A stretch of DNA of 64,000 nt from VYDC01 sp963667515 (GTDB lineage: Bacteria > Chloroflexota > Dehalococcoidia > UBA2979): positions 620,001 through 684,000 of the forward strand of contig CAXXXY010000006.1 of the NCBI GenBank assembly GCA_963667515.2, written 5' to 3'. A model generated the notes under the pieces. The model did no database searches. It was not told the origin of the DNA and saw nothing but the letters and a program-made list of their open reading frames with translations. The translations under genes were made by a program, and so were the position numbers. Below are positions 46,530 to 55,661 of the stretch, in pieces. The stretch's first letter is position 1. Each line of letters begins with the position of its first letter.

Positions 46530-48727
46530 GCGCCGGCCACCGGCTGGAGCTGGCGTTGCAGCGGCAGCTCGCGGATGCGCTGGCCCGTGGCGTCGTAGAC
46601 GGCGTTCGCGACCGCCGCCGCGATCGGCACGATCCCCAGCTCCCCCGCCCCCGTCGAGCGCACGGTCGGATCGCCCACGATGCTCACGTCGATGCGCGGC
46701 GTGTTGTGGATGCGCGGCACGCGATAGCGCGCGAAGCCGGGGTTGAGCACCACGCCGCCCTCGAACTCGATCGCCTCGGTGAGCGTGCCCCCGAGCCCCT
46801 GCATGATGCCGCCCTCGACCTGGTTGACGACGCCGTCCGGGTTCACGGTGAGCCCGCAGTCGATGGCGGCGGAGACGCGCTCCACGCGCACTTCCTGCCC
46901 CTGCACCTCGACGGCGACGCACAGCGCGACGTAGCTCCCCACGTCGATGCCGACGGCGACGCCAACGCCCCTGCCGTCGGGGCGGGCGCCGGAGACCGCG
47001 GGCTGCCAGCCGAAGCGGCGCGCGGCCTCGTCCAGCACGTGGTGGTAGCGCGGATCCTCGAGGTGGCGGCGCCGCCACTCGACGGGGTCGACGCCGAGCG
47101 CGGCGGTGATCTCGTCGACGTGCGCCTCGCGCGCGAAGTGGTTCACCGCGGCGCCCAGCGAGCGGTAGGAGCCGACGGGCAGCGGCGAGTCCGCCGAGGA
47201 GACGGCGACGCGCACGTGCGGCGCCGTGTACGGCGACTCCGAGCCGCGGCGGCCGATCAACGCGCGCTCGCCCGCGTGGCTGGCGGTGAACTCCCACGCC
47301 GCGAGCCGGCCCTCGGCGTCCACGCCGCTGCGGATCGAGATCAGCGCGGCCGGGCGGAACGTCGAGTGCTGCGTCTCCTCGACGCGGCTGAGGGCGACGC
47401 GCACCGGGCGCCCCGCCGCGCGCGCCAGCCGCGCCGCCTCCACGGCCAGTGGGTAGATGCTCTTGCCGCCGAAGCCGCCGCCGATCTCGGGCACGATGAC
47501 GCGCACGCGCGCCTCGGCGATGCCGAAGTGCTCGGCGAGCTCGGCGCGGATGCCGAAGGGGCGCTGCGTCCCCGCCCACACCGTGAGGCGCTCCTGCTCG
47601 CCCGCGGCCCCACCCGTCAAATGGGCGGCCTCCCAGCGCGCGACGGCGGCGCGCGGCTCCATCGGGGCGATGCTGATGTAGGGGATGTAGTACGTGCCCT
47701 CGAAGGTGGTCGCGGCGGCGGCGAGGCCCGCCCCCGCGTCGCCGGCCTCCTGCGTCACCATCGTGTCGCGCGCCGAGTCGAGCAGGATCTGCGGCACGTC
47801 CCAGCGCGAGGGCTGCGCCGGCCGCTCCTCCCACTCCGCCTGCACGACGCTGGCGGCGAGCTCCGCCTGCTCGTCGCTCTCGGCGAGCACGGCGGCCAGC
47901 GCCGAGTGGCCCTCGACGGCCGCCTCGTGCACGACGCGCACCACGCCGGGCAGCCGCTCCGCCGCGCTCGCGTCGAGCGAGCGCAGCTCCGCCCCCAGCG
48001 AGGGCGGGCGCAGCACCGCCGCGTAGAGCAGCCCCGGTAGCAACACGTCCCGCGAGTAGACGGCGCCGCCCGTGACGCGCCCGATCGCGTCGACGCGGCC
48101 GCGCTCGCTGCCGATCACGGTGAACTCGCCGGGGCCCAGCAGATCGACATCGCCGTCGGGAATCTCCTCGCGGTGGGGGGCGCCCGCGACGAGCTCCCCG
48201 TAGCCGAGCGAGCGCGCGGGGTCGCCCGCCGCCATCACGCGGCCGTCGGCGCATTCGAGGTCGCTCGCGGGGAGATCGAGCCGGTCGGCCGCGATGTCGA
48301 GCAGCGCGCGCCGCGCGGTGGCGGCGGCGCGGCGCAGCTGCAGCCCCACGTACGCCGTCGAGCCCGAGCCGAACGTGCCGAGGTCCCACGGCACGAGGTC
48401 GGTGTCGCCCAGCGTCACCTCCACCGCCTCCAGCGGCACGCGCAGCTCGTCGGCGACCTCCATCGCGAAGCCGGAGCGCACGCCCTGCCCGTACTCGACC
48501 TTGCCGGCGAAGGCGGCGACGCGGCCGTCCGGACGCACGACGAGCCAGCGCTGCATCTGCTCGTCGGGCGTGGTGTTGAAGTAGGTGGTGGTGCGGTAGC
48601 TCGCGCGCAGCCGGTCCGGGATGCCGAAGGTGACGTCGCCCCACACTGCGAGGCCACCGACCTCGAGGCCGCCCGCTGGCTCGGTCGCCCCGGCTGCCCC
48701 GCCCTCCTCGTCGCCCGCCGCGCTCAC
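46526..48727 (-). CDS. Molybdenum hydroxylase large subunit (isoquinoline-oxidoreductase/XDH type)
   Basis: 733 residues binding the molybdopterin cofactor. Visible blocks: GKVEYGQGVRSGFAMEVADE, GSGSTAYVGLQLRRAA, IPYISIAPMEPRAAVARWE, EIGGGFGGKSIYPLAVEAA, GSYRSLGAAVNHFA, GGIMQGLGGTLTEAIEFEGG and the active-site Glu in STGAGELGIVP. With only a [2Fe-2S] partner and no FAD subunit next to it, it matches the two-subunit IorAB group that hydroxylates N-heteroaromatics or aldehydes. Overlaps its neighbours on both sides by four bases. Confidence 0.88.
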   Translation of the reverse strand: MSAAGDEEGGAAGATEPAGGLEVGGLAVWGDVTFGIPDRLRASYRTTTYFNTTPDEQMQRWLVVRPDGRVAAFAGKVEYGQGVRSGFAMEVADELRVPLEAVEVTLGDTDLVPWDLGTFGSGSTAYVGLQLRRAAATARRALLDIAADRLDLPASDLECADGRVMAAGDPARSLGYGELVAGAPHREEIPDGDVDLLGPGEFTVIGSERGRVDAIGRVTGGAVYSRDVLLPGLLYAAVLRPPSLGAELRSLDASAAERLPGVVRVVHEAAVEGHSALAAVLAESDEQAELAASVVQAEWEERPAQPSRWDVPQILLDSARDTMVTQEAGDAGAGLAAAATTFEGTYYIPYISIAPMEPRAAVARWEAAHLTGGAAGEQERLTVWAGTQRPFGIRAELAEHFGIAEARVRVIVPEIGGGFGGKSIYPLAVEAARLARAAGRPVRVALSRVEETQHSTFRPAALISIRSGVDAEGRLAAWEFTASHAGERALIGRRGSESPYTAPHVRVAVSSADSPLPVGSYRSLGAAVNHFAREAHVDEITAALGVDPVEWRRRHLEDPRYHHVLDEAARRFGWQPAVSGARPDGRGVGVAVGIDVGSYVALCVAVEVQGQEVRVERVSAAIDCGLTVNPDGVVNQVEGGIMQGLGGTLTEAIEFEGGVVLNPGFARYRVPRIHNTPRIDVSIVGDPTVRSTGAGELGIVPIAAAVANAVYDATGQRIRELPLQRQLQPVAGA

Positions 48728-49218
48728 GAGGCGCCCCCGCCGCGAGCGGGCTCGCCAGCAGGCTCAGAGGCGCGCTCCACCGCGCGCAGGATGCGCACAT
48801 AGGTGCCGCAGCGACAGACGTGCTCGCCCAGCGCCTCCTGCACCTGCTCGCGCGAGGGGTGCGGCTCGCGCTGGAGCAGCGCCACCGTGCTCATCACGAA
48901 TCCGGGAATGCAGTAGCCGCACTGCATCGCCGTCTCCTCCACGAAGACGCGCTGGACGGGGTGCAGCTCCTCGAGGCTCTGCGCGCCCGGCGCGAGCCCC
49001 TCGACGGTGGTGACGTCGCCGCCGGCGACCGCGCCCACCGAGGTCATGCAGGCGCGCAGCGGCTGCCCGTCGACCAGCACCGTGCAGGCGCCGCAGAGCC
49101 CCTCGCCGCAGCCGTACTTCGTGCCCGTCAGCCCGAGGTCGAAGCGCAGGTAGGAGAGCAGGCCGCGCGCCGCCAAGGGTGCCTCGCGCTGCTCGCCATT
49201 GACCCGGAGTGTCGGCAC
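48724..49218 (-). CDS. Molybdenum hydroxylase [2Fe-2S] subunit
   Basis: 164 residues with both clusters: plant-ferredoxin-type cysteines in GCGEGLCGACTV...LRAC and the helical domain MQCGYCIPGF...VCRCGTY. Passes electrons from the molybdenum site to an outside acceptor. GTG 49218 follows GAGGGAGA. First gene of the operon with the large subunit and the tandem CoA-transferase. Confidence 0.92.
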   Translation of the reverse strand: MPTLRVNGEQREAPLAARGLLSYLRFDLGLTGTKYGCGEGLCGACTVLVDGQPLRACMTSVGAVAGGDVTTVEGLAPGAQSLEELHPVQRVFVEETAMQCGYCIPGFVMSTVALLQREPHPSREQVQEALGEHVCRCGTYVRILRAVERASEPAGEPARGGGAS

Positions 49219-49470
49219 GCGCGTCTCCCTCGTCGTCGCGGCGCCGGGCCGGCCCGGCGCCGGGGTGCGGCGCGCCGGAGTATCGCGCGCGCCCCTCTTG
49301 GCCCGCCACTGGCGCGCCGCCACTGGGGCGTGGCCCGCGCTAGCGGCTCGCGTCGAGCGCGTCGAGGCGCGCGGTGCTCAGGCATGCGCAGGCGCGCGAC
49401 CGGGCGAAGCAGCCGCGGATCGTCGAGCCGCTATCGTGAGCGCCCGCTAGTGCCCGAGCGCTTGCGCCCG

Positions 49471-49954
49471 CTAATCGAGGAGCGGCAGCCCACCCGGTCG
49501 AGCGGAACGCTCGTCGAGCGCGTCGAGGCGCTCGACGTTGGGGCGCTCGGCGGCCTCGAGCTCGTCCCCCGCGAGCCACGCGTCGAGGATCTCGCGCGCC
49601 AGCGCCTCGGTCGTGGTGCGCAACGAGAGGCAGAGCGCGTTGGCGTCGTTCCAGCGGCGGGCGCCGCGCGCCGCCTCGGCGTCGGCGCAGAGCGCGGCGC
49701 GCACGCCCGGCACCTTGTTCGCCGCGATCGAGACGCCGGTCCCCGTCCAGTAGCAGAGCACCGCCTCGTCGGCGTCGCCGCGAGCGACGGCGCGCGCCGC
49801 CTCGCTCGCCACCTCGGCCCACTGCAGCTCGGCGCCCGGCCCGGAACCGCCGCCCGGCGGGCCCAGCACGCTCAGCTCGTGGCCGCGCGCGCAGCTCGCG
49901 GGCGATGCGGTCGGTGACGGCGGTCCGCTCGTCGGCGCCGAAGACGATGCGCAC
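49471..49954 (-). pseudogene. RpiB/LacAB-type sugar-phosphate isomerase with a frameshift
   Basis: Ribose-5-phosphate isomerase B fold, interconverting aldose and ketose phosphates. The N-terminus VRIVFGADERTAVTDRIARE is in one frame; the rest (VLGPPGGGSG, WAEVASEAARAVARGDADEA, LCYWTGTGVSIAANKVPGV with the catalytic Cys, WNDANALCLSLR) is in another. The slip is in the CG run near 49888-49897. A two-base gain or one-base loss there would give a normal chain of about 160 residues. The 3' end is extended by the dispersed repeat. Confidence 0.75.
49481..49513 (+). repeat. Dispersed hairpin repeat
   Basis: GGCAGCCCACCCGGTCGAGC followed by GGAACGCTCG, stem CGAGCG-GAA-CGCTCG. It encodes the C-terminal ERSARPGGLPLLD of the rpiB reading frame, whose stop is just beyond the repeat. 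Confidence 0.8.
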
Positions 49955-49956
49955 GG

Positions 49957-50574
49957 CTACGCCCACCGCAGCGCGCCCGCGACGTCGGGCGCCGGGCGCG
50001 CGAACGGCCGGTAGTCGGCGCTCGGGCGGCCGAGGGCGATCGCGGCCTGCGGCACCCACTCCTCGGGCAGCGCGAGCGCGGCGCGCACCGCGTCGGCGGC
50101 GTAGAGCGGCGCCGAGATCCAGTACGCGCCGAGCCCGCCGGCGCTGGCCGCCAGCAGCACGTTCTGCAGCGCCGCGCCGAAGGAGTGCGCCGCCATCATC
50201 CACTCCGCGCGCAGGCGGCGCTCGTCGGGCCACGCGCGCAGCCCCTCGCCGACGATGCAGCCGAGGAGCAACGTCGGCGCCTCCTCGATCTGCCCGCGCG
50301 AGCGGGCGAGCGCGCGCTCCTGCTGCGCGGCCTGGACGCCGTCCGCCTCCATGTCGGCGTGCCACGCCGCGCCCATCGCCTCGGCGAGAGCGGCGCGCCG
50401 CTCCGGGCCGACGTGGGCGAAGCGCCAGGGGCGGGTGTGATGCGGCGCGGGCGCGGTCAGCGCCAGCGCGACGAGCTGTTCCACCTCGTCACGCGACAGC
50501 GGCGGCCCCTCGAGGCCGCGGATCGAGCGGCGAGCGCGAATCGCCTCGGCGAGCGGGGTGGCGGCATCGTTCAT
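49957..50574 (-). CDS. Nitroreductase-fold protein, FbiB C-terminal-like
   Basis: 205 residues of the FMN nitroreductase family. The sequence AIRARRSIRGLEGPPLSRDE, APAPHHTRPWRF, EEAPTLLLGCIVGEG and SAGGLGAYWISAPL follows the C-terminal domain of FbiB, which reduces dehydro-F420 in coenzyme F420 synthesis. It ends two bases before the rpiB start on the same strand. A divergent LLM-family F420 enzyme gene starts 215 bases away, which supports a link to F420. Confidence 0.78.
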   Translation of the reverse strand: MNDAATPLAEAIRARRSIRGLEGPPLSRDEVEQLVALALTAPAPHHTRPWRFAHVGPERRAALAEAMGAAWHADMEADGVQAAQQERALARSRGQIEEAPTLLLGCIVGEGLRAWPDERRLRAEWMMAAHSFGAALQNVLLAASAGGLGAYWISAPLYAADAVRAALALPEEWVPQAAIALGRPSADYRPFARPAPDVAGALRWA

Positions 50575-50688
50575 CGCGCGCGATCCTCGCACGGCGCGCC
50601 GCCCCGAGGCGAGGGTGGCGGGTGGGCCGCTCGTGCTATCGTTCCGCCGCCGGCGCACGCTCGATCACCGAATGCCGCGTTCCGAGAA

Positions 50689-50769
50689 GCGGCAGCCCAC
50701 CCGGTCGAGCGGAACGCTCGTCGAGCGGAACGCTCGTCGGGCGGAACGCTCGTCGGGCGGAACGCTCGC
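50689..50769 (+). repeat. Dispersed hairpin repeat with four tandem stem units
   Basis: One GGCAGCCCACCCGG flank followed by four tandem 16-17-base units, CGAGCG or CGGGCG then GAACGCTCG (last copies CGGGCG-GAA-CGCTCG). It lies directly upstream of the LLM gene and could influence its expression. It is an expanded version of the single-unit loci. Confidence 0.85.
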
Positions 50770-50788
50770 GCTCACGAAGGGACGATCG

Positions 50789-51805
50789 ATGTCAGGCCGC
50801 GCCATCTCCATCGCCGACAGCGCGATCCAGGAGAAGCCCGGGCTCGCCCGGCGCGCCGAGGAGGCGGGCTTCGAGGTGATCTGGAACTCCGGCGAGAGCA
50901 TCCCGGTGTTCGCCTCGATGCTGGAGCAGACCAGCCGCGCCCGCGTGGGCAGCGGCGTGATCCGCGCCTTCCAGTACGAGCCGCGCAACCTCGCGCAGCA
51001 CGCCGCGGACCTGCAGCGGCTCTACGGCGGCCGCTTCATCCTGGGCCTGGGCGGCGGCACGAAGTACATGAACATCAACTCGCTGGGCCGCGACTTCCCG
51101 CATCCCGCGAGCCACATCCGCGAGCTGATCCGCTTCCTGCGCCACGCCTGGAGCGTCCCCAGCGACGAGCCGCTCTCCTTTCAGGGCGAGTACGTGAACG
51201 TCGAGGGGGCAGCGCTGCGCGGCTGGGGCAGCGGCGGCGTGGAGGATGCCTCCGCGCCGATCTACCTCGCGGCGGTGAACGCGGGGATGCTGCGGCTCGC
51301 GGGCGACCTCTGCGACGGCCTCTGCGGCCACCCGATCGCCTCGGTGCGCTTCATCAACGAGTACGTGTGGCCGCACATCGACGAGGGGCTGCGCCGCTCC
51401 GGCCGCACCCGCGCCGACTTCGACCACCAGAGCTGGCTCACCTTCGCGGTCTCGCGGGACCGGAAGCAGGCGCTGCGCGAGCTCAAGATCCACGTCGCGC
51501 GCTTCATGGCGACGCGCAGCTACGGCGTGGTGCTCGACTCGCAGGGCTACGAGAACGTGCGCGAGCGCATTCGGGACGCCTTCGTCAACCACCCCGACGA
51601 CGCGGACGCCCTCGCCGCCGCGATCCCCGACGAGGTGGCCGCCGAGCACGGCATCTACGGCACGCCCGACGATGTCGCCGAGCAGGCGCAGCGCTACGAG
51701 GGCGTGATCGACACGCTCTGCTTCTACTCGGCGAGCAACACGATGGACCGCGAGCGCACGCAGGAGAACCTGGAGCTCGCGATCGAGGCGCTGGGCCCGC
51801 GCTAG
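50789..51805 (+). CDS. LLM-class F420-dependent oxidoreductase
   Basis: 338-residue luciferase-like monooxygenase-fold enzyme. ARRAEEAGFEVIWNSGESIP, YEPRNLAQHAADLQRLYGGR, FILGLGGGTKYMN and IYLAAVNAGMLRLAGDLCDG fit the F420-dependent subgroup. Substrate unknown. ATG 50789 is preceded by GAAGGGA. Upstream in-frame codons are repeat DNA and were not used. Confidence 0.83.
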   Translation: MSGRAISIADSAIQEKPGLARRAEEAGFEVIWNSGESIPVFASMLEQTSRARVGSGVIRAFQYEPRNLAQHAADLQRLYGGRFILGLGGGTKYMNINSLGRDFPHPASHIRELIRFLRHAWSVPSDEPLSFQGEYVNVEGAALRGWGSGGVEDASAPIYLAAVNAGMLRLAGDLCDGLCGHPIASVRFINEYVWPHIDEGLRRSGRTRADFDHQSWLTFAVSRDRKQALRELKIHVARFMATRSYGVVLDSQGYENVRERIRDAFVNHPDDADALAAAIPDEVAAEHGIYGTPDDVAEQAQRYEGVIDTLCFYSASNTMDRERTQENLELAIEALGPR

Positions 51806-51830
51806 CGGGCCGGCGACGCCTCGCGCGCGC

Positions 51831-53129
51831 TCAGACAGGGCCGCGCGGCGCCTCCTGCGGCGCCACGGCGAACTCGCCCCGCAGCACCGGCCACGCGAGC
51901 CCCACGAGCGCGAGCGCGACGATGCCCTCGGTCGCGGAGATCGAGGTCGCCAGCGGCGCGCCCAGCCAGCCCGCGAGCACGCCGATGTGCAGCGCCCCCA
52001 GCGGGTTCGAGCCGATCGAGAGCGAGAGCGCGCCCAGCGCCCGCCCGCGCATCTCGGGCGCCGCCGAGGCCACCACCAGCGTCGTCTGCATCGTGGCGAA
52101 GCTCGTCATCCCGAAGCCCGCGAGCCACAGCACCGCCAGCGAGAGCGCGTAGATCTCCGAGCGCGAGAACAGCAGCACGCACACGAGGAAAAAAATCGAG
52201 CCGAAGTAGTAGATGCGCGCGTAGGAGCGCTCCGGCGCGCGGCCCGCGATCAGCGCCGAGCCGATCACCGCGCCCAGCCCCTCGGCCGAGAAGAGCAGCC
52301 CGATGCGCACCGCGTCGATGTCCAGCGTGTCGCGGCCGATCACCGGCACCATGCTGGTGTACGGGAACGCCAGCAGGTTCATGACGAAGCTCACCGCGAA
52401 GACGCCCATCAGCAGCTCGCTGGCGCGCACGTAGCGGAACGCGTCCGCGACGTCGCGCAACGGCGTGGATCGCGGGCCCTCGCGCGCGGGCGGCGTGTAG
52501 CGCAGCGAGGCGACCACGAGCGCCGCGGCGATGAACGTGACCGCCTCCACGCAGAACGCCGCCTCCGCGCCGACGCCCTCCAGCAGCGCCCCGCCCGCGA
52601 ACGGCCCGAGCATCCGCGTGAAGGCGCTGGTGCCGATGTCCAGCGCCACGGCGCGCCCGATGAGCGCCCGCGGCACCACGTCGCCGATCATCGCGCGCCG
52701 CACCGGGAACTCGCTCGACCAGAAGATCCCCGCCAGGAAGGCGCCGACCAGCAGGTGCCAGTACTCGACGCGGTCTGTGAGCACGAGCGCGCCCAGCACC
52801 GCCGAGATGGCCGAGAGCGCCACGAAGCCCACGATCAGCAGCGTCTGCCGCGAGACGCGGTCCGCGATCGTCCCGATCGCGACGCCGAAGAGGACGCGCG
52901 GGATCATGCGGAAGAAGAAGAAGATCGCCACCTTCAGCGCCGAGTCGGTGAGGTCGAAGACGAAGACGCCCAGCACCAGCAGGTCGAGCCAGCGCATCGC
53001 CGAGGCCAGGGCGCCCGTCAGCCACAGCCGCCGGAAGGCGGCGTTCGCGACCACGCCCCCGATCGAGGGCCGGATCGGCGGTGCGGGGCCGCCTGGCAGC
53101 TCGGCGCCGGGGTCGGGGGGTGTCGACAT
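51831..53129 (-). CDS. MFS transporter (EntS/MFS_3-like)
   Basis: 432 residues, about 12 membrane helices. FRRLWLTGALASAMRWLDLL starts helix 1, and the loop 2-3 motif appears as GTIADRVSRQTLLIVG. Resembles the EntS-like exporters of siderophores or drugs. ATG 53129 follows GGGAGG at ten bases. Divergent from a second MFS gene 150 bases away. Confidence 0.85.
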   Translation of the reverse strand: MSTPPDPGAELPGGPAPPIRPSIGGVVANAAFRRLWLTGALASAMRWLDLLVLGVFVFDLTDSALKVAIFFFFRMIPRVLFGVAIGTIADRVSRQTLLIVGFVALSAISAVLGALVLTDRVEYWHLLVGAFLAGIFWSSEFPVRRAMIGDVVPRALIGRAVALDIGTSAFTRMLGPFAGGALLEGVGAEAAFCVEAVTFIAAALVVASLRYTPPAREGPRSTPLRDVADAFRYVRASELLMGVFAVSFVMNLLAFPYTSMVPVIGRDTLDIDAVRIGLLFSAEGLGAVIGSALIAGRAPERSYARIYYFGSIFFLVCVLLFSRSEIYALSLAVLWLAGFGMTSFATMQTTLVVASAAPEMRGRALGALSLSIGSNPLGALHIGVLAGWLGAPLATSISATEGIVALALVGLAWPVLRGEFAVAPQEAPRGPV

Positions 53130-53281
53130 AACCCAACTGCCTCCCGGCGCGCGCTGCGAGGCTCCGCTTCGCTGGCAGGGGAGCGACTCGCGGACGCTAG
53201 CGTAAGATGCGCGAGCGCGCAGCGAGGCCGCCGCCGCCCACGGTCCCGCGGAGGCCGGATGCCGATGACCGCCCACCCTCG

Positions 53282-54679
53282 ATGACGAGACCGACCCCCG
53301 CGAGCGCCCCGCCGCCCGGGGGCGCGACGCCGGGGGACCCGGCGAGCGCGCCCCCCCTCGCCGGCGGCCCCGCGATCGAGGCCGCGCCGGCGCCCATCGC
53401 AGCGGCCAGCGGAGCCGGCGGCCCGCCGCCGCCCGAGGACGGGGCGGACCCCACCTCGGCGTTCGCGTACGGCGCCTACCGTCGCTACTGGATCGGCACC
53501 TTCGCCGCCGTCTTCGGAGAGCGCTTCCGCTTCATCGCGGGCGGCTGGCTCGTCGTCGAGCTGACCGGCTCGCCGTTCTGGCTCGGCGTGGTGGCGCTCG
53601 CGCAGGCGGTGCCGACGATCCTGCTCTCGGTGCCGGCGGGAGCGCTCGCCGACCGCATCGAGAGTCGGCGCATCATCGCCGTCGCGCACGCCGTGATCGC
53701 CGCCAGCCACCTCGCGATCGCGCTGCTGACGATCGCGGGCCTCGTCGAGCTGTGGATGGTGATCGTGTGGGCGATGGTCGTCGGTTCGCTGGCGGCCGGC
53801 TCGACGACGGCGCAGAACGTGCTGCTCCCGCGGCTGGTGGAACGCCCCGCGATGGCCAGCGCCGTCGCCTACTCCAGCGCGATCTGGCAGACGACGCGGG
53901 TGATGGGGCCGGCGGTGGCGGGCCTCTCGGTGGCGGCGATCGGCTCGGGGCCGTCGCTGCTGGCGGCGGCGATCGGCTACGCGCTGGCCGCCGTCACCAT
54001 CGGCACGCTCTCGCTCCGCCCGCGCCCCACCGACCTCGAGGAGCAGAGCGGCGGCATGTGGGAGGGCGCGCGCTACATCGCGCGGCACCGCCTCTTCCTC
54101 GCCGTCACGGGGCTCTCGTTCTTCACCTCGATGTTCGGGACGAGCTACATGATCCTGCTGCCGGTCTTCGCGGACGACGTGCTGGGAGTGGGCGCCCGCG
54201 GCTTCGGGCTGCTGGAGGCGGCAGCCGGACTCGGCGCGCTCGCGGGAACAATCGTCGTCGTACGGATGGGCGCGGGCCGCTACGCCGGCCACGCGATGCT
54301 GGGCGGCGCGTTCCTCTTCGGGCTGCTGATCGCGGGCTTCGCGATGACGCGCTCGCTGCCGCTGGCGATGGCGCTGCTGCTGGGCGCGGGGCTGATGCAG
54401 TCGCTCTACCTGAACCTCGCGATGACCGTGATCCAACTCCTCGTGCCGGACGAGCTGCGCGGCCGGGTGATGGGGGTGTGGAGCATGACGTGGTTCCTGA
54501 TCATGGTGGGCGGCTTCCTCTCCGGCACCGCCGCCACGCTGCTGGGGACGCCGACCGCGATCGCCCTCGGCGCGCTCGCTGTCTCGGCGTTCTCCGTCGC
54601 CGTCTTCGCCCTCGTCCCCGAGCTTCGGCAGCAGCGTTCCGCTGCCCTCGAGGGGCTGCCGCGCGCGCGCGAGGGCTAG
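53282..54679 (+). CDS. MFS transporter (MFS_3-like) with disordered N-terminus
   Basis: 465 residues: about 60 Ala/Pro/Gly-rich residues, then AYRRYWIGTFAAVFGERFRF and about 12 helices, with PAGALADRIESRRIIAVAH as the loop 2-3 motif. The translated C-terminus ELRQQRSAALEGLPRAREG comes from the dispersed repeat. The true start could be downstream of ATG 53282, because the first 60 residues have no family counterpart. Paralogous to and divergent from the 51831 gene. Confidence 0.83.
   Translation: MTRPTPASAPPPGGATPGDPASAPPLAGGPAIEAAPAPIAAASGAGGPPPPEDGADPTSAFAYGAYRRYWIGTFAAVFGERFRFIAGGWLVVELTGSPFWLGVVALAQAVPTILLSVPAGALADRIESRRIIAVAHAVIAASHLAIALLTIAGLVELWMVIVWAMVVGSLAAGSTTAQNVLLPRLVERPAMASAVAYSSAIWQTTRVMGPAVAGLSVAAIGSGPSLLAAAIGYALAAVTIGTLSLRPRPTDLEEQSGGMWEGARYIARHRLFLAVTGLSFFTSMFGTSYMILLPVFADDVLGVGARGFGLLEAAAGLGALAGTIVVVRMGAGRYAGHAMLGGAFLFGLLIAGFAMTRSLPLAMALLLGAGLMQSLYLNLAMTVIQLLVPDELRGRVMGVWSMTWFLIMVGGFLSGTAATLLGTPTAIALGALAVSAFSVAVFALVPELRQQRSAALEGLPRAREG
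54627..54660 (+). repeat. Dispersed hairpin repeat
   Basis: GGCAGCAGCGTTCCGCTGCC followed by CTCGAGGGGCTGCC; stem GCAGCG-TTC-CGCTGC. Read through as the last codons of the MFS gene. Confidence 0.83.
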
Positions 54680-54839
54680 CGCCGCCGCTCGACGTGGGCC
54701 TCGGCGCCTCGGTAGCGGCGGCGAGACGCCTGCGCTCGATCGCGCCCCGCGTCGCGAACACCCGGGGTCGGGGAGCGTGCAACGAGCCCTCGATGCCGCC
54801 CGCCGTCGCGCCCGATCGCCCGGCACCCGTCGAGGCCGG

Positions 54840-55661
54840 CTAGAGCCCCTGCTCCGTGCAGAGCTCCTGGTCGTAGAGGATGTGGCCGGTGAACGAGGGC
54901 GGCTGGCTCGCGATCCAGAGCGCCGCTTTCGCCATCGCCTCGGCCGTCTCGAAGTCGAGGCGCGGGTTCTCCGGATCGCTCTGGCCGAAGAGCACGCCGG
55001 GCGTGTTGATGCCGCCCTGCGGCGAGAGCACGTTGACCGCGATGCGGTCCGGCTCCAGCTCCATCGCGAGCTCCTGCGAGAGCCGCTCCAGCGCGGCCTT
55101 CGTCGTGCCGTAGAGCGGCGCGGCGGCGGGGCGCATCCCCTCGCGGCCGGCGTAGGGGCCGGGGCCGGGGAAGCGCGCGGCGCCCGAGGAGATGCTGATC
55201 ACGTGTGCGACGCCCTCGCGCTCGGCGGCGGTACGCAGGTGCGGCAGCGCGGCGCGCACCATCGCCAGCGGGCCGCGCACGTTCACCTGCATCATCACGT
55301 CGACGTGGCGCGGCTCGATGCGCTTGAGCATGTTGCCGACGAAGGCGGCGGCGTTGTTCACGACGATGTCGAGGCGGCCGAAGCGCTCGACGGTGGCCGC
55401 GACGCAGGCCTCGATGCTCTCGATGTCACGCATCTCGAGGCGCAGCGCGAGCGCCTGCCCGCCCGCCTCCTCGATCTCGTTCGCGACCTCGTGGATCGTG
55501 CCGGGGAGCCGCGGGTCGTCCCGCGTCTCCTCCGAGCGCGCGCCGATCACAACGGCGGCGCCTGCGGCCGCGTAGGCATGCGCGATGTCGCGGCCAATGC
55601 CGCGGGACGAGCCGGTGACGATCGCGACGCGGCCATCGAGCGGCAGATCCTGCGCGGTCAT
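54840..55661 (-). CDS. SDR-family NAD(P)-dependent oxidoreductase
   Basis: 273 residues with a full classical active site: VTGSSRGIGRDIA (cofactor), IVVNNAAAF, Ser in VISISSGAARF, Tyr and Lys in APLYGTTKAALERL. A dehydrogenase or ketoreductase of unknown substrate. ATG 55661 overlaps the nitrilase stop (ATGA), so both act together. Confidence 0.88.
   Translation of the reverse strand: MTAQDLPLDGRVAIVTGSSRGIGRDIAHAYAAAGAAVVIGARSEETRDDPRLPGTIHEVANEIEEAGGQALALRLEMRDIESIEACVAATVERFGRLDIVVNNAAAFVGNMLKRIEPRHVDVMMQVNVRGPLAMVRAALPHLRTAAEREGVAHVISISSGAARFPGPGPYAGREGMRPAAAPLYGTTKAALERLSQELAMELEPDRIAVNVLSPQGGINTPGVLFGQSDPENPRLDFETAEAMAKAALWIASQPPSFTGHILYDQELCTEQGL

Noticed and set aside
50689..50769. 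Short tandem repeats resembling a CRISPR array
   Set aside because: Units of 16-17 bases follow each other without unique spacers and belong to the dispersed hairpin family; no cas genes in the window.
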